Of a DNA stretch of 62,288 nucleotides, positions 1-7,772 are shown piece after piece (positions within the stretch are counted from its first letter, which is position 1; the number at the start of each line of letters is the position of its first letter). The position numbers were made by a program, and so were the translations under genes. Under the pieces are notes generated by a model. The model was not told where the DNA came from and did not search any database. It saw only the letters and a program-made list of their open reading frames with translations. Source of the DNA: JAZOTM01 sp045657625 (GTDB taxonomy: Bacteria; Bacillota; Clostridia; Lachnospirales; Lachnospiraceae); contig JAZOTM010000020.1 of assembly GCA_045657625.1 (NCBI GenBank), forward strand, positions 1-62,288, given 5' to 3'.

Positions 1-783
1 TATTAATAAGACGAATAAATAACATATATAAAATATTAATTATATGTATTATAAGTGATATAGAAGACATAAAATACATGTCTCAAAATAAAAGCGATAT
101 AATTTACATACTACAATCATACATAAATGTTATAGAAAATGCAAATGTGTGTATAACCACGAATGGAGAGTAATAAATACGTCCAGGAGATATGATCAAA
201 AAAAGAAGTGGTATAAATGTAAAATGTGAATTTGTATGTGAAGTTTAGAAAATACAACATAGATAGAGAAAGAATGTTTCTATAGAATTTGATCAAAGTG
301 CAGTAAAGTACAGTAAGCTCTATTTAAGTTTTTGGATGTTGCAATCCTGGGAAAAGAAATCGTGAAAAAAGATGAAATTTACAAAAGAAAATTAGGACAG
401 TTTTAAAAAAATAAATAAAGTGGTAACTGGTAAAAAATTAAGGAAAAGACAGGATATAAAATAAATTAGAAAATAATTTTGAAAAAATAAGCGTTTAAAT
501 TCAAAATAATATAAACAAGTTTTCAACATAAGTGTGGATAAAATTGAATTTTTTTGGAATGTTTTCAACATATGGAGACAAAAATAAATTTTCAGAAAAT
601 TAAATTGTTGATAAACTAAAAAAATTATCAAAAAATACAAATAAAGACATTAAATTTAATAATAGAGATAAGACTTCCCAGGTATTCAGATGTGAAAAAA
701 AAGCAGAAAAAAGTCTAAAAAGAAAATGAAATAGCATATAATGAAAGGCGAATATAGTAAAATGAACTTGGAGTGTACGCGTA
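1..783. other. AT-rich non-coding region with DnaA-box-like sites
   Basis: No convincing gene is seen here. The only long reading frame (minus strand, about 392-640) encodes a low-complexity Phe/Leu/Tyr-rich string expected from AT-rich DNA. The stretch is visibly richer in A and T than the rest of the window. It contains TGTGGATAA at 533-541, a perfect reverse complement of the DnaA-box consensus. TGTTGATAA at 606-614 differs by one base. TTTTCAACA at 520-528 and again at 562-570 are weaker relatives. A promoter for the next gene lies near its right end. Whether this is part of a replication origin, a DnaA-regulated site or chance cannot be settled from the sequence alone. Confidence 0.5.
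737..742 (+). promoter_or_regulatory. -10 element before the adenosyltransferase gene
   Basis: A perfect TATAAT lies 41 bases before the ATG at 784. No good -35 hexamer is seen 16-18 bases upstream. The ribosome site GGAG at 770-773 lies 10 bases before the start codon. Confidence 0.45.
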
Positions 784-1308
784 ATGAAAGAAGAGAAACT
801 ATTACATATTTATTGTGGAAATGGAAAGGGTAAAACAACAGCTGCAATTGGTTTAGCAGTTCGTGCAGCTGGTCAAGGATATCAGGTATTTTTTTGTCAG
901 TTTATGAAAGGAAATCCAACAGGAGAACTAAATATATTAAAAGAAATACCGCATATTCAGATTCTTCGCCCGGAAAAAAATTATCCTTTTTTTCATAAAA
1001 TGACTGATGCAGATAAAAGAATGATTGCAGAAGAACATAATCGGATTCTCGATTATATAGAGGAGCATATATCATCGGAAGAACCGGTATTGGTAGTGCT
1101 TGATGAGATTACCTATACGATTGAGTATGGATTAATTGACGAAGAGAAGCTGTATAAGCTTTTAGAAAAAAGAAACGCAGAATATGTAATAACCGGTCGC
1201 AGGCCGACGGAAAAGTTGCAAAATATAGCAGACTATATTACAGAAATGAAGGAAATTATGCATCCTTATCGACGTGGGATTGAGGCAAGAAAAGGAATAG
1301 AATACTAG
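784..1308 (+). CDS. cobO: Corrinoid adenosyltransferase (CobO/BtuR type)
   Basis: A 174-residue cytosolic protein that should transfer the 5'-deoxyadenosyl group of ATP to cob(I)alamin or late corrin precursors, giving the coenzyme form. The N-terminus carries the P-loop GNGKGKTTAAIGLAVRAAGQG (about residues 12-32) typical of the CobA/CobO/BtuR family. QFMKGNPTGELNIL and VLVVLDEITYTIEYGL (Walker-B-like) follow, and ITGRRPTEKL lies near residue 138. Length matches the family (about 170-200). It has its own -10 box and lies upstream of the cobalamin riboswitch, so it is probably transcribed separately from the main operon. The symbol could equally be btuR or cobA in other nomenclatures; the family call is secure. 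Confidence 0.93.
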   Translation: MKEEKLLHIYCGNGKGKTTAAIGLAVRAAGQGYQVFFCQFMKGNPTGELNILKEIPHIQILRPEKNYPFFHKMTDADKRMIAEEHNRILDYIEEHISSEEPVLVVLDEITYTIEYGLIDEEKLYKLLEKRNAEYVITGRRPTEKLQNIADYITEMKEIMHPYRRGIEARKGIEY

Positions 1309-1372
1309 GAAAAACGTCTTTGAAGGTCAAGCAAAAAGTGTAAATAAATAAAGTTGAAATATTGGAGGGGCT

Positions 1373-2125
1373 ATGGATTTTTTTGATGAAAAGAAAACAG
1401 TAGATACAGAGAAAATCTGGAATTTAGTTGATGAAGTGGAGAATGAAATCTTAGAACTTTCCAATATGGAACAGTCTGATGATGAATTACAATTTGAAAA
1501 TTTGCGAGATGTAATTACAGAAGTGACCGAAAAAACCTATCTCTTGTCTGAAGAAACGGATACAGAGGATATGATGTTTACGAAAGTGCAAGAGGATGTA
1601 TCTGTGGGAACGAGAAAAATGGTGTTAGTTACAGATGCTATGGATCGTATTACCCAGGCGTCTAAGGAAATTGAACAGATTACCAATGCAATTGAGCAAA
1701 TTGCAAAAAGAACACAGTTATTGTCCTTAAATGCGTCTATAGAAGCGGCAAGAGTCGGTGAACAAGGAAAAGGATTTGCGGTAGTTGCAGGAGAAATTAG
1801 TAAATTGGCGACACAGAGTTCGGAGGCTGCAAAAAATACACATCAGCTCATTAATGATACTATGGACGAAATTGCGAATGGAAATGGTGTTGTAGAAGAG
1901 ACACAAAATGCTTTGGAACAAGTTCATAAGTCAGTAAATGAAGTTGTTGAAATGGTAGCCGACTCTAGCGAAATTGTGCAAACGCAGGCTAGAGATATTC
2001 AACGAATTAACGAAATGATAAAGAAAATTGCTGGTAAAAACAGGAAACCCGGCGCAAATAATGTGCAGGAACGTCTTTTGGCATTAGAGGATAAATTAGA
2101 AGAAATTAAGGACCTACTTCGCTAA
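1373..2125 (+). CDS. Soluble methyl-accepting chemotaxis-like protein
   Basis: A 250-residue protein with the conserved chemoreceptor signalling hairpin: SLNASIEAARVGEQGKGFAV at about residues 122-141, followed by VAGEISKLATQSSEAA. This tip normally binds CheA and CheW. No transmembrane segment, HAMP domain or recognisable ligand-binding domain is seen; the first 80 residues are acidic and helical. The C-terminus ends in a short charged helix (ERLLALEDKLEEIKDLLR), separated by a Gly/Asn-rich linker. The start is supported by GGAGGGG just before the ATG. It is therefore a cytosolic chemoreceptor-like protein whose input is unknown. Its place between the corrinoid adenosyltransferase and the riboswitch may be incidental. 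Confidence 0.85.
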   Translation: MDFFDEKKTVDTEKIWNLVDEVENEILELSNMEQSDDELQFENLRDVITEVTEKTYLLSEETDTEDMMFTKVQEDVSVGTRKMVLVTDAMDRITQASKEIEQITNAIEQIAKRTQLLSLNASIEAARVGEQGKGFAVVAGEISKLATQSSEAAKNTHQLINDTMDEIANGNGVVEETQNALEQVHKSVNEVVEMVADSSEIVQTQARDIQRINEMIKKIAGKNRKPGANNVQERLLALEDKLEEIKDLLR

Positions 2126-2172
2126 TAATTGTTATTTAGCGCCGTTTAAATACAATCTTTTAAAATCTATGA

Positions 2173-2201
2173 TTGCGTAACGGGATTCTATGTGATATAG
2201 T
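2173..2201 (+). promoter_or_regulatory. Promoter of the cobalamin operon
   Basis: TTGCGT (2173-2178) and TATAGT (2196-2201) are separated by 17 bases. The predicted transcript start, near 2208, places the riboswitch at the 5' end of the RNA. Confidence 0.6.
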
Positions 2202-2224
2202 GCACGTAGTCTAATAGAGAAAGT

Positions 2225-2391
2225 AAATAGGTGTCGGATGTACCGTAAGGGAATGGATCCGGTGAAAAGGGAAACAGGTGTGAATCCTGTACGAACTCGT
2301 CACTGTATTTAGGGAGTGAAGACAAAAAAGCCACTGGGAAACTGGGAAGGTGTCGGAGCGTTGATCTATAAGCCAGGAGACCTGCCTATTT
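2225..2391 (+). ncRNA. Cobalamin riboswitch aptamer
   Basis: The sequence carries the hallmark B12-box blocks in order: a GGGAA-containing segment (2250-2253 region and 2269-2274), GGTGTGAATCCTGTACG (2277-2293), AAGCCACTGGGAAACTGGGAAGG (2328-2350) and AGCCAGGAGACCTGCC (2371-2386). The closing P1 helix is AAATAGG (2225-2231) pairing with CCTATTT (2385-2391). By family knowledge it binds adenosylcobalamin or another cobalamin and represses downstream genes. It precedes cbiK and the whole corrinoid synthesis and uptake operon. Confidence 0.95.
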
Positions 2392-2546
2392 GCTGTGCAG
2401 GGAGAAATCCAAATCACGAGTAATTGATTATGCATGTTATTTTGTTCTTATAAATTGTCTATAAGGGCCTATTCAGGTGCGAAAAATCCGTGAAAATTGG
2501 AACATCCTTGGAATTCTATTGACAGAATAATAGGAGGTTCATAATT
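2392..2546 (+). promoter_or_regulatory. Riboswitch expression platform with candidate anti-SD pairing
   Basis: No long GC stem with a U-run is seen, so a transcriptional terminator is not obvious. CCTATT at 2468-2473 is complementary to AATAGG at 2529-2534, which overlaps the start of the ribosome site TAGGAGG (2531-2537) of cbiK. The same CCTATT could alternatively pair with the aptamer's 5' P1 strand (AAATAGG, 2225-2231). This gives a simple switch: with ligand, P1 forms and CCTATT is free to mask the ribosome site; without ligand, CCTATT could be occupied elsewhere. This is inference from complementarity only. Confidence 0.45.
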
Positions 2547-3482
2547 ATGAAAAAGAAAATTGCAGTGTTGTTAAGCATGTGCATGTTGGGCAGTACTATG
2601 ATGGTTGGTTGTGGCACAGAAACAACTGCAGAAGCGGAAACAGAAAGTTTGATGGAGGAAACAGAAGTTAGCACAGAAACTACTACACAGAATGACAAAG
2701 AGATATTAGTAGTTAGCTTTGGAACTAGCTATGAAAGCAGTCGTGAGCTTACCATTGGTGCAATTGAAAATGCAATTGCTGAGGCATATCCGGATTATAC
2801 AGTATGCCGCGCTTTCACAAGCCAGACCATTATCGATAAGTTAAAAGAACAGGATAATATTGAAATTGATAATGTGGAAGAAGCTTTGGAAAGAGCCATT
2901 GAAAATGGAGTAAAGACATTAATCATACAGCCTACACATTTTATGAGCGGATATGAGTACACAGATTTAAGTGACATATTGGCGGAATATGCAGATGCAT
3001 TTGACCAAATTGCCCTTGGAGCACCATTGCTTACCAGTGATGAAGACTTTAAGGCTGTAGAGGCAGCAATCACAGAAGTAACAGCAGAATACGATGACGG
3101 TAATACAGCAATTGTATTTATGGGACATGGTACGGAAGCTGATTCAAATGGTGTATATAGCCAGATGCAGGAATTATTAACAGCAGATGGATATGAAAAT
3201 TATTATGTTGGTACTGTAGAAGCAACCCCGTCATTAGATGATGTGATTGAAGCTTTAAAAGACAAAGGATATACAAGGGTTGTTCTTCGTCCATTTATGG
3301 TAGTAGCAGGAGATCATGCTAACAATGATATGGCCGGTGATGAAGAAGATTCATGGAAAACAATTCTCACAAACGAAGGATATGATGTGGAATGTGTATT
3401 AGAAGGACTTGGACAGGTAGAAGCTATTCAGCAGATCTATGTTGCACATACACAGGATGCGATTGATTCATTATCAGAATAG
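2547..3482 (+). CDS. cbiK: Sirohydrochlorin cobaltochelatase, lipoprotein form (CbiK)
   Basis: A 311-residue CbiK-family chelatase that should insert Co2+ into sirohydrochlorin, the committed step of the anaerobic cobalamin route. The core starts at about residue 52 with ILVVSFGTSYESSRE. Likely metal-binding histidines are H131 (IIQPTHFMSGYEY) and H194 (VFMGHGTEADS); AGDHANNDMAGDEEDSW (H257) is also typical. Unusually, the N-terminus is a lipoprotein signal: basic MKKK, a hydrophobic stretch and a lipobox ending at C22 (MVGC), then a Thr/Glu-rich linker. The enzyme is therefore predicted to be anchored outside the membrane, which is odd for a cytosolic substrate. It is the first gene after the riboswitch and has a good AGGAGG site. 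Confidence 0.92.
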   Translation: MKKKIAVLLSMCMLGSTMMVGCGTETTAEAETESLMEETEVSTETTTQNDKEILVVSFGTSYESSRELTIGAIENAIAEAYPDYTVCRAFTSQTIIDKLKEQDNIEIDNVEEALERAIENGVKTLIIQPTHFMSGYEYTDLSDILAEYADAFDQIALGAPLLTSDEDFKAVEAAITEVTAEYDDGNTAIVFMGHGTEADSNGVYSQMQELLTADGYENYYVGTVEATPSLDDVIEALKDKGYTRVVLRPFMVVAGDHANNDMAGDEEDSWKTILTNEGYDVECVLEGLGQVEAIQQIYVAHTQDAIDSLSE

Positions 3483-3495
3483 TTTGGAGAGTACA

Positions 3496-4515
3496 TTGAA
3501 CTGTAATAAAAAGAAAAGAAATGCTTTAAGCGTGAAAAAAATAGTATGTTTGGCAATGACCGCTTTTTGTATCTTACAATCGACACAAGTAGTAATGGCA
3601 ACGGAAACAGAGAGTGCCGTAAGTACAGAGAGCTCGTTAATAGCATCAGATAGTGAGCGTGCAGCCCAAGAGACCATTAATACGGATGGTTTGGAGGTTG
3701 TAACCGGGGATGATTTGATTGATGGAGAATATGAGATAGACGTGGAAAGTAGCTCTTCTATGTTTAAAATTGTTTCAGCGGTTTTATATGTAGAAAATGG
3801 CACTATGTCTGCGGATATAACTTTAAGTGGTACCGGTTATGGAAAGTTGTACATGGGAACCGGGGAAGATGCAATTGAAGCATCGGAAGAGGATTATGCA
3901 TCTTATCAAGAATCGGATGATGAAGATGCAGGCTATATGTATCATGTGGAAGTAGAGGCGTTAAATCAGGTATTGGAATGTACCGGATGGAGTCTTAGAA
4001 AAGAAAAGTGGTATGATCATCAAATTATGTTTATAGCAGCAAGTCTGCCGGATGAAGCATTTGCAAATCAAGAAGAGGTGGTTCTTGACTTAGAAGATGG
4101 AGATTATACTGTTGAAGTTTCCTTAAGTGGCGGAAGTGGGAAAGCAAGTTTGACTTCCCCAACAACACTACATGTGGAGAATGGAGTAGGTATTGTAACT
4201 TTGGAATGGAGCAGTTCCTATTACGACTACATGATTGTGGATGATGTTACTTATTATCCGGTGAATGAGGAAGGAAACTCGGTTTTCGAAATTCCAATTA
4301 ATGCTTTAGACACTCCGCAAAATGTGGTGGCTGACACAACGGCGATGAGTGTCCCGCATGAGATTTCTTATACAATTACGTATACCAATGCAATAGCTAT
4401 TGAAGAAAATACAACAAATGTGTGGATATGGATTGTAGTAGGAATGGTTGTAATATTAGTGGTAGGAGTTATTTTTTTCTATGCAAAGAAAAAAACAGTG
4501 CATACTTCTCATTAA
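3496..4515 (+). CDS. Membrane-anchored surface protein of the corrinoid uptake operon
   Basis: I do not recognise a named family with certainty. From the TTG at 3496 (GGAGAG at 3486-3491) the product is 339 residues; a GTG at 3532 is an alternative start. Both keep a signal peptide (basic start, hydrophobic IVCLAMTAFCILQ, cut near VMA/TET). Two related beta-rich units follow. One opens with LIDGEYEIDVESSS and contains the run YGKLYMGTGEDA; the other opens with EDGDYTVEVSLSGGSGKASL and includes YYDYMIVDDVTYYPVNEEGN. The C-terminus is a single membrane helix (WIWIVVGMVVILVVGVIFF) and a Lys-rich tail. It lies between the extracellular chelatase and the substrate-binding lipoprotein, so a role in capturing or handing over a tetrapyrrole at the surface is inferred, not shown. 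It overlaps the next gene by 35 bases. Confidence 0.75.
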   Translation: MNCNKKKRNALSVKKIVCLAMTAFCILQSTQVVMATETESAVSTESSLIASDSERAAQETINTDGLEVVTGDDLIDGEYEIDVESSSSMFKIVSAVLYVENGTMSADITLSGTGYGKLYMGTGEDAIEASEEDYASYQESDDEDAGYMYHVEVEALNQVLECTGWSLRKEKWYDHQIMFIAASLPDEAFANQEEVVLDLEDGDYTVEVSLSGGSGKASLTSPTTLHVENGVGIVTLEWSSSYYDYMIVDDVTYYPVNEEGNSVFEIPINALDTPQNVVADTTAMSVPHEISYTITYTNAIAIEENTTNVWIWIVVGMVVILVVGVIFFYAKKKTVHTSH

Positions 4516-5632
4516 TTTCATTTTGATTGTATTGTTTGGATGCGGTTGCAGTTTTCAAAAAAATGCAACCGTATTTGAAGTTCAAACAGATATTAGTGAA
4601 GAATTAGTTTATCAAGCAGATTTAGAAATAGAATATGCGGAGGGATTTGTGATTTCTGCATATGAAGATGGATATTATTTGATTACGGTACAAGACGGAA
4701 ATGCGTATTTGGTAATTCCGGAAGGAAAAGAGAAACCTTCAGATTTGGCGGATGATATTATATGTATTTATCAGCCATTACAAAGTACTTATATAGCAGG
4801 TAGTGCAACAATGGATATGATTGTTGCAATTGATCGATTGTCAGCAGTTTCTTTTGTTTCTTTGGAAAGCAGCGATTGGGAAATTGAAGAAGTACAAGAA
4901 GCTATGGAACTGGGAATGATTTCTTATGTAGGAAAATACAGTGCACCTGATTATGAGCAGTTATTAAATAAGAACACAAATTTTGTGGTTGAGAATACCA
5001 TGATTTTACATGCACCGGAGATCAAGGAAGCTATAGAAAATATGGGAATCCCGGTGTTTATAGATTATGCAACGTATGAGTCTCATCCATTAGGCAGAAC
5101 GGAATGGGTGAAAGTGTATGGCGTTCTTTATGGATGCTTGGATGCGGCTGAGGATGCATTTGAGGAACAAAAAGAATTATATTTATCCGTGAGTGAAAAT
5201 GAAAAGACGGAATATACAGTTGCTTTTTTTTATGTGGCCACGGATGGAACGGTAGTGGTACGGAAATCGGAAGATTATATTGCGAAAATGATTGAAGCAG
5301 CCGGTGGAACTTACATTTTTGAAGATTTAGGTAGTGATAATCAGCTATCAACAGAAAAAATGCAAATGGAAGAATTTTATGCTACTGCAAAAGATGTGGA
5401 TTTTTTAATATATAACGGAACAATCACAGGTTCTATTACATCTATTCAGGACCTCATAGATAAAGACGCGTTATTTGCTGATTTTAAGGCGGTTAAAGAG
5501 AAAAGGGTATACTCGACTACGGCAAATGTGTTTCAACGCTCTATGGCCGCAGGAACGCTCACAAAAGACATCTATTATATGCTTCAATCTGAAACGGATA
5601 AGATGGAGTATTTGTATTATGTAGAGGATTAA
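4481..5632 (+). CDS. btuF: ABC transporter substrate-binding lipoprotein (BtuF-like)
   Basis: A 383-residue lipoprotein: basic MQRKK, a hydrophobic segment and a lipobox ending at C21 (LFGC). The body resembles the helical-backbone metal-chelate binding proteins (BtuF/FhuD/FecB): repeated short beta segments such as YVGKYSAPDYEQLL and FVVENTMILHAPEIKEAIENMGIPVFIDYATYESHP, followed by AKMIEAAGGTYIFEDLG. The partner permease and ATPase follow directly (2- and 6-base gaps). Because the operon is under a cobalamin riboswitch and makes corrinoids, the likely cargo is a corrinoid or precursor such as cobinamide; a haem, siderophore or cobalt-chelate cargo cannot be excluded. Confidence 0.85.
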   Translation: MQRKKQCILLINFILIVLFGCGCSFQKNATVFEVQTDISEELVYQADLEIEYAEGFVISAYEDGYYLITVQDGNAYLVIPEGKEKPSDLADDIICIYQPLQSTYIAGSATMDMIVAIDRLSAVSFVSLESSDWEIEEVQEAMELGMISYVGKYSAPDYEQLLNKNTNFVVENTMILHAPEIKEAIENMGIPVFIDYATYESHPLGRTEWVKVYGVLYGCLDAAEDAFEEQKELYLSVSENEKTEYTVAFFYVATDGTVVVRKSEDYIAKMIEAAGGTYIFEDLGSDNQLSTEKMQMEEFYATAKDVDFLIYNGTITGSITSIQDLIDKDALFADFKAVKEKRVYSTTANVFQRSMAAGTLTKDIYYMLQSETDKMEYLYYVED

Positions 5633-5633
5633 C

Positions 5634-6647
5634 ATGAAAAAAGAAAGTCAACGATTTATTATACTTCTTATACTCGCGATGTGCTTTATGCTTTTTATGT
5701 TGCTGATAAACATCTCATTTGGAAGTGTAAAAATTCCACTAGGAGAAATATGGGAAATTCTAAGCCATCCAGCAGAGAATGGTACCAATCATACTATCTT
5801 TTGGGAAATTCGATTTCCAAGAGCGGTGGCAGCATTCATTTTAGGTGGAGCCTTAGGGTTGTCCGGTTATTTATTGCAAGTGTTTTTTCATAATCCAATT
5901 GCCGGTCCATTTGTTTTGGGAATTTCTTCAGGAGCAAAGCTGGCAGTGGCATTATTATTGATATATGCGACGAGTTTAGGCGTGCAAATAAGTGCAATCG
6001 GATTAATCGGAATCTCCTTTTTGGGAGCATTGATTGCTATGGGTATTGTACTAATTTATACCGCGAAAATAAGAAATATGGGAAGCTTGATTATAGCAGG
6101 AGTGATGATTGGCTATATTTGTACAGCTATTACCGATGTGTTTGTGACCTTTGCCGAGGATCGAAACATTGTAAATCTGCATAACTGGTCACAAGGAAGT
6201 TTTTCCGGGACAAATTGGAGTCACGTAAAAGTGGAGGTCTTAGTAGTCAGCCTTTTATTTATGCTGACCATTTTTTTGTCGAAGTCAATTTTGGCATTTC
6301 AGATGGGAGAGGAATTTGCAAAAAAGTTGGGGGTGTCGGTGAAAGCGTTACAGATAGGACTCGTGATAATATCCAGTTTCTTAGCAGCTACGGTTGTGGC
6401 ATTTGCGGGTCCTGTTTCTTTTGTTGGGGTAGCCGTGCCGCATATGGTTCAGCCGGCTTTAAAAAGTCGAAAGCCGTTGTATATGATTCCGTTAACGTTT
6501 TTATATGGCGGCATTTTTTGTTTGTTTTGTGATTTTATTGCACGTATGATTTTTGCACCTACAGAGCTTGCAATTAGCACGGTTACCGCCTTTTTTGGCG
6601 CACCGGTAGTGTTATATGTGTTGGTGCAGAGAAAAAAAGAAAGGTAA
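5634..6647 (+). CDS. btuC: FecCD/BtuC-family ABC permease
   Basis: A 337-residue polytopic protein with about nine or ten membrane helices, the usual size for BtuC/FecD permeases. Family landmarks are FPRAVAAFILGGALGLSGYLLQVFFHNPIAGPFVLGISSGAKL near the N-terminus and the coupling region AFAGPVSFVGVAVPHMV near residue 258. It should form the homodimeric channel of the importer with the adjacent binding protein and ATPase. The ATG follows the previous stop by one base. Confidence 0.9.
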   Translation: MKKESQRFIILLILAMCFMLFMLLINISFGSVKIPLGEIWEILSHPAENGTNHTIFWEIRFPRAVAAFILGGALGLSGYLLQVFFHNPIAGPFVLGISSGAKLAVALLLIYATSLGVQISAIGLIGISFLGALIAMGIVLIYTAKIRNMGSLIIAGVMIGYICTAITDVFVTFAEDRNIVNLHNWSQGSFSGTNWSHVKVEVLVVSLLFMLTIFLSKSILAFQMGEEFAKKLGVSVKALQIGLVIISSFLAATVVAFAGPVSFVGVAVPHMVQPALKSRKPLYMIPLTFLYGGIFCLFCDFIARMIFAPTELAISTVTAFFGAPVVLYVLVQRKKER

Positions 6648-6653
6648 GGAGCC

Positions 6654-7772
6654 ATGGACACGTATTTTTACGCGGAAAAGGTGGATTTGGGTTATGAAAA
6701 GAAATGTATTTTACAAGAGGTGACCTTTTCGTTACCCAAAGGGAAAATATTGACGTTGATAGGGCCAAATGGCGCAGGAAAAACCACTTTGTTAAAGGGA
6801 ATATCCAGGCAAATTTCGCCACAAAAGGGTGTTTTTTTCTTGGACGGAAAAGAAATTAACCGTATAAAAAGACAGGAATATCCAAAGCAAACAGCGGTTT
6901 TATCTACGGAAAAAATTTATCCGGACAGAATGACCTGTAGGGAAGTGGTAGAATTGGGGCGCTATCCTTATACCGGACAATTCGGAATTTTGTCGGATGA
7001 GGATCATAAAATCGTAGAGGAAACGATGAAGAAGGTAAAAATTGACGGGTTTAAGGAACAGGAATTTTGGTCTTGTAGTGATGGACAAAAGCAGAGAGTC
7101 ATGTTGGCCAGAGTGTTGGCGCAGGAGCCGGAACTGTTGATTTTGGACGAACCTACTACGTATTTGGATATCTCTTTTAAACAGGATTTTTTCCACATTT
7201 TGCAAACTTATCGGGATGAAAAAAATTTAACGGTGATACAGTCGCTTCATGAATTGGATTTGGCGGAACGTATTTCGGATTTTGTTCTGTGTGTGAAAAA
7301 AGATGGAAGTACGGAGTTTGGGGAAAATGGAGATATTTTTCAAAAACAAAAAATAAAAGAATTATATGCGTTAGAATATACGGGTTTTATAGAAGAATAT
7401 GGTACTATGGAATTGGAGCCACAAAAAGGGACGCCTCGCGTGTTTGTGATTCCGGGGGACGGAAGTACGGTACATGTATATCGTGATTTGCAGCGGAAAA
7501 GAATTCCATTTTGTGTGGGCCTGATTCGAAAGGGTGATGTGGAATTTCCTGTAGCGGAGGCGCTGGCATCAGAAATCTATGGGTTAGAATTTGTGGAAGA
7601 CTGTGAGAACAGTAAAATACAGCAAGCAATGAAGGCCATAGATTTTTGTGAAGAAGTGATTTGTTTAGTAGATAGCTTTGGAAGACATCAAGATTATAAT
7701 CAACAATTGTTGGAATATGCCAAAAATAAAGGAAAATGGAGCGATGGAGGAGTTTATTCGAAAAGACGGTAA
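6654..7772 (+). CDS. btuD: ABC importer ATPase (BtuD-like) with C-terminal extension
   Basis: A 372-residue protein; the ABC domain fills about residues 1-250. Walker A is LIGPNGAGKTTLLKG, the signature is CSDGQKQRVMLARVL (DGQ in place of GGQ, common in iron-chelate and B12 importers), Walker B is LLILDEPTTYLD, and the switch His is in SLHELDLAERI. A further 110 residues (from about GTPRVFVIPGDGS to YAKNKGKW) form an alpha/beta extension not present in E. coli BtuD. Its function is unknown, but such tails occur in clostridial and archaeal chelate importers. It overlaps cbiD by 29 bases. Confidence 0.88.
   Translation: MDTYFYAEKVDLGYEKKCILQEVTFSLPKGKILTLIGPNGAGKTTLLKGISRQISPQKGVFFLDGKEINRIKRQEYPKQTAVLSTEKIYPDRMTCREVVELGRYPYTGQFGILSDEDHKIVEETMKKVKIDGFKEQEFWSCSDGQKQRVMLARVLAQEPELLILDEPTTYLDISFKQDFFHILQTYRDEKNLTVIQSLHELDLAERISDFVLCVKKDGSTEFGENGDIFQKQKIKELYALEYTGFIEEYGTMELEPQKGTPRVFVIPGDGSTVHVYRDLQRKRIPFCVGLIRKGDVEFPVAEALASEIYGLEFVEDCENSKIQQAMKAIDFCEEVICLVDSFGRHQDYNQQLLEYAKNKGKWSDGGVYSKRR

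Noticed and set aside
392..640. 82-codon minus-strand frame in the AT-rich leading region
   Set aside because: Low-complexity Phe/Leu/Tyr string, no ribosome site, composition expected by chance.
7678..7743. Extended CbiD start at 7678
   Set aside because: The added 22 residues lie inside the ATPase gene and do not resemble CbiD; ATG 7744 has a ribosome site.
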